Source: an uncultured Spongiibacteraceae bacterium (GTDB lineage Bacteria; Pseudomonadota; Gammaproteobacteria; Pseudomonadales; CAMLJR01). Taken from it: a stretch of 28,030 nt of DNA. Shown in pieces: positions 16,207 through 23,597 of the stretch (the first letter of the stretch is position 1; each line of letters starts with the position of its first letter). A model generated the notes under the pieces. That model was not told where the DNA came from, did not search any database, and saw only the letters and a list, made by a program, of their open reading frames with translations. A program made the position numbers and the translations under genes. The stretch is taken from NCBI GenBank assembly GCA_946480345.1, contig CAMLJR010000019.1, positions 1 through 28,030 of the forward strand. Direction: 5' to 3'.

Positions 16207-17681
16207 TGGCCGTCAGCGGTAAAAGCCATTTCTTCGAGCGCCGCCGAGCCGGCGTGTTATTGCATCCGACATCATTACCATCGCGATTTCCTGAAGGCGG
16301 TGATCTCGGTCCCGATGCTCATCGCTTTCTCGCATTTTTGCATGCATCGGGGTTTAGCGTATGGCAGATGCTACCCACATGTCCGCCACATGACGATGGC
16401 TCACCTTATCAGGCGTTATCGGTGCATGCGGGCAATCCTTGCTTGATCAGTCTCGATGTATTGCAGCAGCGCGGCTTGTTGCAGGCGGGCGATATTCAAA
16501 GCGAGCGCGAAGTGGCGCTCGCGGCGGCGGCGAAACGTTTTGCGCAATTGCTGAAATCCGAGACTGACACCGCGTTAGCGTTTAATTGTTTTTGTGACGA
16601 TAACGCGCACTGGCTCGATGATTTCGCCTTATTCATTGCGCTGCGCGAAGCGCACCAGCATCGCGCCTGGTTTCAATGGGCTGCACCTTTACGTCAGCGG
16701 GAGGCGTCGGCACTGTCGGCACAGCGCAACTTGCTTGCCGAGCGGATCGATGCAATCAAATTCGAACAATTCGAATTTTATCGTCAGTGGCAGGAGCTGC
16801 ATGCCGAGGCGAAAGCGTTAGATATTGCTTTATTTGGCGATATGCCAATTTTTGTTGCGTTGGATTCGGTCGATGTATGGGCGCATCAGGAATTGTTCGA
16901 TCTCGATGCTGAAGGGCAACCGCGAACCGTTGCCGGTGTTCCGCCTGATTATTTTTCACCGTCCGGCCAACGCTGGGGCAACCCGCAATACGATTGGCAA
17001 CGCATGCAACAAGATGGCTTCGCTTGGTGGCTGGCGCGGATCAGGTCGCAATCTCAGTATTTCGATTTACTGCGCATCGATCATTTCCGTGGCTTTGAGG
17101 CTTATTGGGAAATCGATGCAAAGTGCGAGACAGCCGTCGATGGCCGTTGGGTCAAGGCTCCAGGGGAGGCGTTATTAAATGCGATCGCTGAAGCATTTCC
17201 CAACCTGCCCGTGGTGGCGGAAAATCTGGGATTAATCACTCCCGAAGTTGAAGCATTACGCCACAAATTTAATCTACCCGGTATGTCGGTTCTGCAATTT
17301 GCGTTCGATGGCAGCCGCGATAATCCCTACGTGCCGCACCGCCACAGCCAATTGGATGTGGTGTATACCGGTACCCACGATAACGACACTACACTCGGAT
17401 GGCACCGGCAGCTCGATGAAGTTACGCGAGCCCGAGTTGACGACTATTTGGGTTACCCGCGCGAAGCGATGCCACGCCCGCTGGTGCGCGCTGCACTCGC
17501 ATCGGTTTCGCATTTGGCGATTATTCCGATGCAGGATTTGCTCGAGCTCGGCAGTGAGCATCGTATGAACATGCCGGGTACTAAAGAAGGTAATTGGCGT
17601 TGGCGTTTCGATTGGCAACAAGTGGACGATGCGTTGCACGGTAGGTTGCACCACTATTTAAAATTATACGGGCGCACTTGA
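16206..17681 (+). CDS. malQ: 4-alpha-glucanotransferase (amylomaltase)
   Basis: GH77 disproportionating enzyme of 491 residues that transfers maltosyl chains between glucans and releases glucose. It has the short DPE1-like architecture without the long N-terminal extension of E. coli MalQ. It shows AGVLLHPTSLPS, catalytic Asp292 (LRIDHFRGFEAYW), Glu339 (VVAENLG) and Asp392 (THDNDTTLGW), and the closing MNMPGT motif. The ATG at 16206 overlaps the preceding TGA; a TTG one codon earlier (16203) is also possible. It is the last gene of the glgC-GH57-malQ unit. No clear terminator follows; a 7-bp AT-rich inverted repeat at 17712-17736 has no T run. Confidence 0.94.
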   Translation: MAVSGKSHFFERRRAGVLLHPTSLPSRFPEGGDLGPDAHRFLAFLHASGFSVWQMLPTCPPHDDGSPYQALSVHAGNPCLISLDVLQQRGLLQAGDIQSEREVALAAAAKRFAQLLKSETDTALAFNCFCDDNAHWLDDFALFIALREAHQHRAWFQWAAPLRQREASALSAQRNLLAERIDAIKFEQFEFYRQWQELHAEAKALDIALFGDMPIFVALDSVDVWAHQELFDLDAEGQPRTVAGVPPDYFSPSGQRWGNPQYDWQRMQQDGFAWWLARIRSQSQYFDLLRIDHFRGFEAYWEIDAKCETAVDGRWVKAPGEALLNAIAEAFPNLPVVAENLGLITPEVEALRHKFNLPGMSVLQFAFDGSRDNPYVPHRHSQLDVVYTGTHDNDTTLGWHRQLDEVTRARVDDYLGYPREAMPRPLVRAALASVSHLAIIPMQDLLELGSEHRMNMPGTKEGNWRWRFDWQQVDDALHGRLHHYLKLYGRT

Positions 17682-17860
17682 AATCGAATTGAAGCTCAAA
17701 GTTATCAAAAACAATCTTTAACGAAGAATAAGATTGAAGTCCCGCCAGGCGATTTCTACTTCCTTGGCCGATAATGTTGATTAGTCCATTCACTTGATTC
17801 TGCTCGTGCCTGCCCCTATCGCTGAGCACGTGCGTGCAGACTTAACGAAGGATTCGCATC

Positions 17861-18208
17861 ATGGAACATCGTCTCAGCAGGCGCGTGGATTGCGATATCA
17901 AATTATTGATTGTTAAAAAGGGAATTCCCGCCGCGTATGGTCGCGTTTCCAATATCTCTCGTCATGGGATGTTCATCGCCACCGATTATCAACAGGCCAG
18001 TGTCTGGCAACCGCTCGATATCGAATTGTTATCGGCATGCAATGGCGCACGTCGGTTACGTATGGTCGTCACACGTAAAACCAGCAATGGTCTCGGTGTA
18101 GAGCTGGAGCAGGAAGGCAGCGATCAATCGGAAACTCTTGCTTTGCTGGTAACCAATGCCTATGCCGATACGCATCCGCTGGTTATGCAACAACATGGTA
18201 AGAGCTAA
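17861..18208 (+). CDS. PilZ-domain protein (c-di-GMP receptor)
   Basis: Single-domain protein of 115 residues. It has both halves of the PilZ c-di-GMP-binding signature: RxxxR as Arg4-Leu-Ser-Arg-Arg8 right after the start, and NxSxxG as Asn31-Ile-Ser-Arg-His-Gly36. The rest fits a six-stranded PilZ barrel (LDIELLSA, RRLRMVVTRK, GLGVELEQ). No output domain is fused, so it probably acts by binding a partner. The start has GAAGGA about 8 nt upstream. It lies 179 nt after malQ and 52 nt before pgl on the same strand, a position that links it to carbohydrate genes only by proximity. Ligand binding is likely since all signature residues are present; the target is unknown. Confidence 0.88.
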   Translation: MEHRLSRRVDCDIKLLIVKKGIPAAYGRVSNISRHGMFIATDYQQASVWQPLDIELLSACNGARRLRMVVTRKTSNGLGVELEQEGSDQSETLALLVTNAYADTHPLVMQQHGKS

Positions 18209-18215
18209 TTTTGAG

Positions 18216-18221
18216 TAGAAT
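18216..18221 (+). promoter_or_regulatory. candidate -10 element for pgl
   Basis: TAGAAT directly followed by GCGCGC lies 40 nt upstream of the pgl start, just after the PilZ stop codon. The matching -35 region is poor, so this is a weak promoter call. Confidence 0.3.
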
Positions 18222-18260
18222 GCGCGCTCGTTTTTAATTGTTTGATCGAGCGAGGCACCC

Positions 18261-18953
18261 ATGTTTCCTGCGCAATATCGATTGCATTCGTTTACTTCCG
18301 TCGAGGTTTTAACTGATATCGCAGCAGCTGCAATTGAAGCAGCTGCGAACGTCAGTATTGCAGCCCGAGGAAAATTCCACATCGTTCTCGCAGGTGGTCG
18401 TACGCCCCAGGCTGTCTACGCAAAGCTATCGCGGTTGAATACCGATTGGCGTGCGTGGCATATCTATTTTGGCGATGAGCGCTGCCTGCCCAGCGGCGAT
18501 GCTAACCGCAACGATACGATGGCATTCCAGCAATGGTTGTCCGAGAGCCCGATACCGCGAGCGCAAATTTTTCCGATGCCATCCGAGCGCGGTGCGGAGG
18601 AGGGCGCAGCAGCCTATTGCCAGATCGTGCAATCGATCGATTTATTCGATCTGGTGCTTCTCGGTTTGGGCGAGGACGGTCACACCGCGAGTTTATTTCC
18701 GGGACACCACTGGAGCGGCGCGCCGGCGATTGCTGTTCATAATTCGCCGAAACCGCCAGCCGATCGCATCAGCCTGAGCGCTGAACGCCTGAGTCAAGCG
18801 CGAGAAGTCTGGTTTCTGGTAACCGGTGTGGATAAGGCAAATGCGATGCGGCAATGGCAGCAAGGCGAACCGCTGCCGGCTGCGGCTATTCAAACCCCGA
18901 ATGGTGTAGATATCTACACGGATTTGAATTTGACGGAATTAGCACGCGCATAA
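18261..18953 (+). CDS. pgl: 6-phosphogluconolactonase
   Basis: DevB/SOL-type lactonase of 230 residues that hydrolyses 6-phosphogluconolactone to 6-phosphogluconate in the oxidative pentose-phosphate and Entner-Doudoroff routes. It shows LAGGRTPQAVY (43-53, phosphate binding), the IYFGDERCLP motif (68-77) and LLGLGEDGHTASLFPG (133-148) with the conserved acid/His pair. Full length for the family. GAGG lies about 6 nt before the ATG. No zwf or edd gene is adjacent; the gene stands between the PilZ gene and the convergent prc gene. The family call is firm. Confidence 0.94.
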   Translation: MFPAQYRLHSFTSVEVLTDIAAAAIEAAANVSIAARGKFHIVLAGGRTPQAVYAKLSRLNTDWRAWHIYFGDERCLPSGDANRNDTMAFQQWLSESPIPRAQIFPMPSERGAEEGAAAYCQIVQSIDLFDLVLLGLGEDGHTASLFPGHHWSGAPAIAVHNSPKPPADRISLSAERLSQAREVWFLVTGVDKANAMRQWQQGEPLPAAAIQTPNGVDIYTDLNLTELARA

Positions 18954-18954
18954 T

Positions 18955-18976
18955 AAAAAGCCGCCTTTCGGCGGCT
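18955..18976 (-). terminator. rho-independent terminator for prc
   Basis: AGCCGCC (18959-18965) and GGCGGCT (18970-18976) form a 7-bp GC-rich stem with a TTTC loop. Read leftwards, the stem is followed by TTTTTATTA, a good terminator for prc, whose stop is about 55 nt upstream. Rightwards there is no T run, so it serves pgl poorly. Confidence 0.75.
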
Positions 18977-19031
18977 CTAACAACTTTGTTTAGTGGTGCG
19001 TCGATGCGAAACCTGAGACGGCTAGGCTAAA

Positions 19032-21152
19032 TTAGCGATAACGGTCCGCGAAGCTTGGCCGTTGATAGGCGGGTATTGCGTCGACCAATACATGACTGGC
19101 TTCCATAAGCAGCGGATCGGGTACAGCATCCTTATCTTTCGGTTTTGCAATGGCCTGCGCAGCTTCGTCATCGGCGTCTTCGTTCTCGTCTTCCAATTTG
19201 TCGAGCGGTTTTTCGCCTTTGGCTAAGCGCCGGCGATTTTCCAATTCAAGCCGCTTCGCTTTGTCTTCGGCCATTTCGCGTGTGCGTGTGGCTTCATTAA
19301 GCGAAACACGATTAAGCTTGCGAGCCTCGTCGGCGAGTGCCAATTGCGCTTGCAGAAAAACAAAATCGGGATCGGTTTTCACGCGCTGTTCGTGCTTGCT
19401 TTTTAACGTCGGGAGCACTGGTTGTAGATCGTAATAAATCTTGTGCTGCATCGGCGAAATGCGGTCCCAAGGCATTGCATGTTCGAGCGCGCTTTCCCCA
19501 ACCTCTTTGGGATCGTACAGCGAAGGAAAGGCAATATCCGGCAGCACGCCGCGATGCTGAGTGCTATCGCCAGAGATACGATAGAACTTCGATTGCGTTA
19601 ATTTCAATTCACCGTATTGCAATTCCATCAATTGCTGCACGGTACCTTTACCGAATGTTTGATCGCCGATAATCAAACCGCGCTGATAGTCCTGAATGGC
19701 GCCGGCAAAAATCTCCGATGCCGAAGCCGATAAGCGGTTGACCATCACCGCGAGAGGGCCATCGTAATAAGAGCCGCTGCGGGGTTTGCCTTGCGCCTGT
19801 GCGCGCGAGAGCGACGCATCGCGAATCTGTACTGTCGGTCCCGAATCAATGAACAGGCCAATTAACGAATTCGCTTCCTGTAGTGAGCCGCCGCCGTTTT
19901 CACGTAAGTCGATCACGACGCCATTGATATCTTCGGCCATTAATTCAGACAGCAGTTTTTGCACATCGCGTGTCGTACTTTTATAGTCGGGATCACCGCG
20001 TCGCATCGCATCGAAATCGATATAAAACGCGGGAATGGTAATGACTCCGATTTTGACGTTGCGTCCATTTTGCGCGAAGTTGAGCACGCGTTTTTGCGCG
20101 CTCTGTTCTTCGAGTGTGATTTCGTTGCGCACTATCGAAATGGTCTTGCGCTCGGCATCGGATTTGGCTTTGGCCGGAATCACCTCCAGGCGAACAGTGC
20201 TGCCTTTGGAGCCGCGGATCAGCTGCACCACATCATCGAGTCGCCAGCCGACCACATCCTGTATTTCGCCATTTTTTCCTTCACCCACGCCCACGATTCT
20301 GTCAGCGGCTTTGAGTTCACCTTGTTTGTCGGCAGGGCTGGCCGGAATGACGCGCGTGACCTTCGTGTATTCATCTTCAGCCTGCAATACCGCACCAATA
20401 CCCTCAAGCTTCAGGCTCATATTGATATTGAAATTTTCAGAGGTGCGCGGCGAAAAATAATTGGTGTGCGGATCGTACAGCTCACCGAGCGCATTCATGT
20501 AAATCTGGAATACATCGTCGCTGGTGATTTGTTTTGTGCGATTGAGCTGATTGCGATAGCGCTTATCGAGCAGCTTGACGATTTCATCCTGTTTTTTTCC
20601 GGTAAGTCGCAGGCTCAACACAGCACTCTTTAGATGCAAGCGCCACAGCTCGTCGGTTTCGGCAGTGCTTTTGGGCCATGCGGCGGTTTTATCGCGGTTC
20701 AGATCAAGATATTCATCTTTACTGAAATCCATCGCGGCAACCGAGGCGGGCAGATTCGCCAACAATTTTTCCAACCGTTGCGACATGCGTTCCCGATACG
20801 TACGAAAAATAACGAAACCAGGTTCTATATCGCCTTTGTGCAAAGTATCGTCGAGCGTCGTGCGATACCGCGCAAAATTATCGATGTCGCTCTGCAACAA
20901 AAACAATTTCGCGGGGTCGAGATTTTTTAGATAGGCGTCGAGCAGCTGAGCCGACAACGCGTCGTTTAGCGTTTGCTTTTGATAATGACGCGACTCAAGT
21001 TTATTAACGACCTCAACGGCTGTTTTGCCGAGCACCGGCTCCCATACTAACGGCTTATTCGTGTTATCGATTTTGGCGCATGCCAAAGGAGCAACAAATG
21101 CGAATGCCAAAGCAATGCTGCGATAAGAGAGACGCTTGTCAAGTTGGGTCAC
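19032..21152 (-). CDS. prc: periplasmic tail-specific (carboxy-terminal processing) protease
   Basis: Serine endoprotease of MEROPS family S41, 706 residues, the long gammaproteobacterial Prc/Tsp form. It has an N-terminal Sec signal (basic start, then SIALAFAFVAPLACA, likely cleavage after ACA) and an N-terminal helical domain (about 40-220). The PDZ domain starts with LKLEGIGAVLQ and VTRVIPASPADKQG. The catalytic core has VIDLRENGGGSLQEA, the catalytic Ser within RLSASASEIFAG and the general-base Lys in FGKGTVQQ. The C-terminal region holds a charged helix (EDENEDADDEAA). It degrades or trims periplasmic proteins through their C-termini. The start codon is GTG at 21152 and there is no better in-frame Met before the signal. 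It is divergent from cfa. Confidence 0.94.
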   Translation of the reverse strand: MTQLDKRLSYRSIALAFAFVAPLACAKIDNTNKPLVWEPVLGKTAVEVVNKLESRHYQKQTLNDALSAQLLDAYLKNLDPAKLFLLQSDIDNFARYRTTLDDTLHKGDIEPGFVIFRTYRERMSQRLEKLLANLPASVAAMDFSKDEYLDLNRDKTAAWPKSTAETDELWRLHLKSAVLSLRLTGKKQDEIVKLLDKRYRNQLNRTKQITSDDVFQIYMNALGELYDPHTNYFSPRTSENFNINMSLKLEGIGAVLQAEDEYTKVTRVIPASPADKQGELKAADRIVGVGEGKNGEIQDVVGWRLDDVVQLIRGSKGSTVRLEVIPAKAKSDAERKTISIVRNEITLEEQSAQKRVLNFAQNGRNVKIGVITIPAFYIDFDAMRRGDPDYKSTTRDVQKLLSELMAEDINGVVIDLRENGGGSLQEANSLIGLFIDSGPTVQIRDASLSRAQAQGKPRSGSYYDGPLAVMVNRLSASASEIFAGAIQDYQRGLIIGDQTFGKGTVQQLMELQYGELKLTQSKFYRISGDSTQHRGVLPDIAFPSLYDPKEVGESALEHAMPWDRISPMQHKIYYDLQPVLPTLKSKHEQRVKTDPDFVFLQAQLALADEARKLNRVSLNEATRTREMAEDKAKRLELENRRRLAKGEKPLDKLEDENEDADDEAAQAIAKPKDKDAVPDPLLMEASHVLVDAIPAYQRPSFADRYR

Positions 21153-21219
21153 GATATCTTCTCTGGGGGAGGCAACGGTTTTATTAGAGCAGTTTTGAGG
21201 CCAACGGTTCGGTCAAGGC

Positions 21220-21241
21220 ATTATACAGATTCGATATCTGT
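21220..21241 (-). promoter_or_regulatory. prc promoter -10 with adjoining inverted repeat
   Basis: On the - strand there is a perfect TATAAT (21220-21225) about 70 nt upstream of the prc start. Overlapping it by one base and lying on the -35 side is the perfect 6-bp inverted repeat ACAGAT (21225-21230) and ATCTGT (21236-21241) with a 5-bp spacer. No good -35 hexamer is seen, so a regulator bound here could control this promoter. Confidence 0.5.
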
Positions 21242-21296
21242 TTGCGTCCGCGCCAAGCCGCCACCGCAGGTTCACTGCATTATTCGATTTTTGTGG

Positions 21297-21326
21297 TTGA
21301 AGGTGCGGTTAAAACTCCGGTATTTT
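21297..21326 (+). promoter_or_regulatory. candidate cfa promoter
   Basis: TTGAAG (21297-21302) and TATTTT (21321-21326) are separated by 18 nt and end 59 nt before the cfa start codon. A moderate match to the housekeeping consensus; position and orientation fit. Confidence 0.4.
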
Positions 21327-21385
21327 CTGAACAGCAGTAAACATCCAACGCAGTATTTGCACTCACGAATCCACGGGAGGCTTTT

Positions 21386-22588
21386 ATGGCGTCGAATCCT
21401 TTACCAACGGTACCCGATGACTCCTCCAATCGGGATACGCCGCAGAACCCCTCCAGCGCCCGCCGACGAGCAGGCGTTAGCGAAGCAGAATGGCGGGCGA
21501 TCCTGACGCGTGCCGGTATCGTGGTCGATGGCCCGCACCCATGGGATATGCAGATACATCATCCCGACGCATACGATCACATCATGCTGCGTCGCTCGCT
21601 TGGACTCGGTGAGTCCTATATGGATGGATGGTGGGATTGCGAAGCGCTCGACGATTTTTTCTTCCGCCTGTTAAAGGCCCATGTGCAGGATATTTCGATT
21701 ACCCGACTGACTACCGCACTGCAGCTCTGCGGCGCATTTTTGCGTAATCGACAAAGCTTGAGTCGAGCCAGGGAGGTGGCGGAAAAACATTACGATCTCG
21801 ATAACGATCTGTTTCGTGCAATGCTTGACGATACGCTCGCCTACAGCTGCGGTTATTGGCGTCACGCCACCACGCTGCACGAAGCGCAGCTGGCAAAGCT
21901 GGATCTGATCTGTCGCAAGCTGGAACTCGAGCCGGGGATGAAAGTACTCGATATCGGTTGCGGCTGGGGCAGTTTCACTTGGTATGCAGCGAAAAACTAC
22001 GGCGTCGCGGTCGATGGCGTTACCGTATCGATCGAACAGCAAAAATATGCACAGCAACGTTGCGCCGACCTCCCGGTAAATATTCTGTTGCAGGATTATC
22101 GAGAGGTTAGTGGGGAATACGATCGTGTTGTTTCAGTAGGCATGTTCGAGCATGTCGGCAGAAAGAATTACCGTACCTTCATGGCTGTGGTAAATCGATT
22201 GCTGCGCGATGAAGGGCTGGCGCTGCTACATACCATTGGCGAAAACACTACGACGAAGACCTTCGATCCGTGGATCAATAAATACATTTTTCCCAACGGC
22301 GAATTACCATCGCTGAAGCAAATCACCGGTGCGGTCGAGCAATTGTTCGTGATCGAAGATGTTCAGAATTTCGGTCCCGATTACGATAAAACACTGATGG
22401 CGTGGGACCGCAATTTCCGGGCGAACTGGACGCAGTTGGCAGGGCGCTATGACGAGCGCTTCTATCGAATGTGGCGTTATTACTTGAATGTATGCGCGGC
22501 GGCGTTTCGGGTGCGCAATCTGCAGCTATGGCAATTCGTCCTGTCGAAGCCTTCGATGCGATTCGGTACTTACATAGCGTCGCGATAA
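21386..22588 (+). CDS. cfa: cyclopropane-fatty-acyl-phospholipid synthase
   Basis: S-adenosylmethionine-dependent methyltransferase of 400 residues that cyclopropanates unsaturated acyl chains of membrane phospholipids. It shows the N-terminal lipid-binding region with GLGESYMDGWWD (73-84), HYDLDNDLF (135-143), YSCGYW (153-158) and the SAM-binding motif VLDIGCGWGSF (187-197). EHVGRKNYRTFM and FPNGELPS of the active site follow. A GGGAGG sequence lies 5-6 nt before the ATG. The first ~30 residues are polar, low-complexity and not conserved in the family. The gene stands alone, divergent from prc, with no desaturase or regulator neighbour. Confidence 0.93.
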   Translation: MASNPLPTVPDDSSNRDTPQNPSSARRRAGVSEAEWRAILTRAGIVVDGPHPWDMQIHHPDAYDHIMLRRSLGLGESYMDGWWDCEALDDFFFRLLKAHVQDISITRLTTALQLCGAFLRNRQSLSRAREVAEKHYDLDNDLFRAMLDDTLAYSCGYWRHATTLHEAQLAKLDLICRKLELEPGMKVLDIGCGWGSFTWYAAKNYGVAVDGVTVSIEQQKYAQQRCADLPVNILLQDYREVSGEYDRVVSVGMFEHVGRKNYRTFMAVVNRLLRDEGLALLHTIGENTTTKTFDPWINKYIFPNGELPSLKQITGAVEQLFVIEDVQNFGPDYDKTLMAWDRNFRANWTQLAGRYDERFYRMWRYYLNVCAAAFRVRNLQLWQFVLSKPSMRFGTYIASR

Positions 22589-22649
22589 CAGCTGTTCGTC
22601 TCTTTGATAGGCGGCACGTGCTTGGGCTCGTAAACAACTAACAAAAGTA

Positions 22650-22677
22650 TTGACCGGCTTAAATCCGCCCTTATAAT
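22650..22677 (+). promoter_or_regulatory. tonB-hemP promoter
   Basis: TTGACC (22650-22655) and a perfect TATAAT (22672-22677) are separated by 16 nt, giving a strong housekeeping promoter about 30 nt upstream of the tonB start. The -10 element overlaps the Fur box. Confidence 0.8.
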
Positions 22678-22693
22678 GAGAAGCATTCTCATT
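22675..22693. promoter_or_regulatory. Fur box over the tonB-hemP promoter
   Basis: AATGAGAA (22675-22682), GCA, TTCTCATT (22686-22693): a perfect 8-bp inverted repeat of 19 nt in the form of the gammaproteobacterial Fur box. It overlaps the -10 element and the expected transcription start, so iron-loaded Fur should repress. Confidence 0.85.
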
Positions 22694-22707
22694 TGCATTT
22701 GGTTCGG

Positions 22708-23337
22708 ATGATGGCTACCTGGACGTATCAAAAACCTGCGCGGTTTAGCGGTCGCAACGGTATTGGAATGGCGATTTCGATCGCAGTGCATATTGCGGTG
22801 ATCGCCGTTGCGCTAATGATGCGCACGCCGAAAAACGAAACGGCTCCGGCGCCGCTTATCGCGCGCGTGTTGAATACGCCTTCCGAAACCCAGGAACCTC
22901 AACCGATCGAGCAGTCGCAGCCGAAATTCGATCGACCAAAACTGCATATTCCTCAGCCCGACGTCGCTTTTACCACGGCCACAGAGAGCCCGAGCGCTCC
23001 AGTGGCCGTGGCTGGCGGAGCACGCAACGCCGAACCCGCGCGAACTGCGCCCGTCACACTGCCGCAGTTCGATGCCGATTATCTGAACAATCCTTCACCG
23101 CAATACCCATCGGCATCGCGTCGCATGCGGGAAGAGGGTGTGGTGTTAGTTCGTGTTTATGTGTTGTCGAACGGGCTGCCTGAGTCGATCGAATTGAAAC
23201 GCTCGTCCGGTAGCCACCGTCTTGATCACTCCGCATTGGAAGCCGTGCGCAAGTGGCGTTTCGTGCCTGCGCGTCGCGGCGATGAAACCGTCGCAGCGTG
23301 GGTGATCGTTCCCGTTGCTTTCAGTCTGACCGCCTGA
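22708..23337 (+). CDS. tonB: TonB-type energy transducer
   Basis: Inner-membrane protein of 209 residues that couples proton-motive force to outer-membrane TonB-dependent transport. It has a short cytoplasmic N-terminus, one membrane helix (about 20-38, GMAISIAVHIAVIAVALMM) and a Pro/Gln/Glu-rich periplasmic linker (about 40-125). The C-terminal TonB domain begins with YLNNPSPQYPSASRRMREEG and contains SSGSHRLDHSALEAVRKWRFVPA. The frame is open back to a TTG at 22693, but that lies inside the Fur box, so the ATG at 22708 (or 22711) is chosen. hemP follows 13 nt downstream. No exbB/exbD is adjacent, so it must use unlinked motor proteins. It is a dedicated iron/heme TonB rather than surely the only one in the cell. 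Confidence 0.9.
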   Translation: MMATWTYQKPARFSGRNGIGMAISIAVHIAVIAVALMMRTPKNETAPAPLIARVLNTPSETQEPQPIEQSQPKFDRPKLHIPQPDVAFTTATESPSAPVAVAGGARNAEPARTAPVTLPQFDADYLNNPSPQYPSASRRMREEGVVLVRVYVLSNGLPESIELKRSSGSHRLDHSALEAVRKWRFVPARRGDETVAAWVIVPVAFSLTA

Positions 23338-23350
23338 CAGGAGAAATCGA

Positions 23351-23521
23351 ATGCCTGAACACAACAAGATCAGTTCGCTGGTGGTGCCACAAATCGCCCA
23401 TCCGCCAAGTTTGTCGTCGTCGGATTTGTTTCGCCGTAGCAACACTGTGTGCATTGAACATCAGGGGCAGCAATATTGGTTGCGCCTGACGCGCGGAAAT
23501 AAATTAATTCTCACCAAGTAA
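23351..23521 (+). CDS. hemP: hemin uptake protein HemP (small)
   Basis: A 56-residue protein. Its C-terminal half matches the HemP family: SSSDLFRRSNTVCIEHQGQ followed by QYWLRLTRGNKLILTK at the very end, the invariant LR-TR-x-x-KLILTK tail. Residues 1-20 are variable. AGGAG lies 7 nt before the ATG, and the gene is 13 nt after tonB, in the same Fur-controlled unit, with a terminator 38 nt after the stop. HemP/HmuP proteins are linked to heme uptake and, in some proteobacteria, are needed to activate the heme-receptor gene. No heme receptor gene is next to it here. Confidence 0.88.
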   Translation: MPEHNKISSLVVPQIAHPPSLSSSDLFRRSNTVCIEHQGQQYWLRLTRGNKLILTK

Positions 23522-23559
23522 CATTTAATTAATCGATCGAAGGAATCTTAACGGGGTTT

Positions 23560-23587
23560 GGGCCGACATATCGTCGGCCCTTTTTTT
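23560..23587 (+). terminator. rho-independent terminator of tonB-hemP
   Basis: GGGCCGAC (23560-23567) and GTCGGCCC (23573-23580) form a perfect 8-bp stem with a 5-nt loop, followed by seven Ts. It ends the tonB-hemP unit. Leftwards the T run is missing, so it does not clearly serve hsaA. Confidence 0.92.
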
Positions 23588-23597
23588 CGAGCGGGTT

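Noticed and set aside
17712..17736. CAATCTT/AAGATTG inverted repeat after malQ as terminator
   Set aside because: AT-rich 7-bp stem, 11-nt loop and no T run; too weak to call.
19959..20633. 224-residue + strand frame opposite prc
   Set aside because: It lies wholly antisense to the strongly supported prc gene, has no ribosome-binding site or recognisable motifs, and mirrors the codon structure of prc.
22693..22707. TTG at 22693 as tonB start
   Set aside because: It lies within the Fur box and about at the predicted transcription start, leaving no leader or ribosome-binding site.
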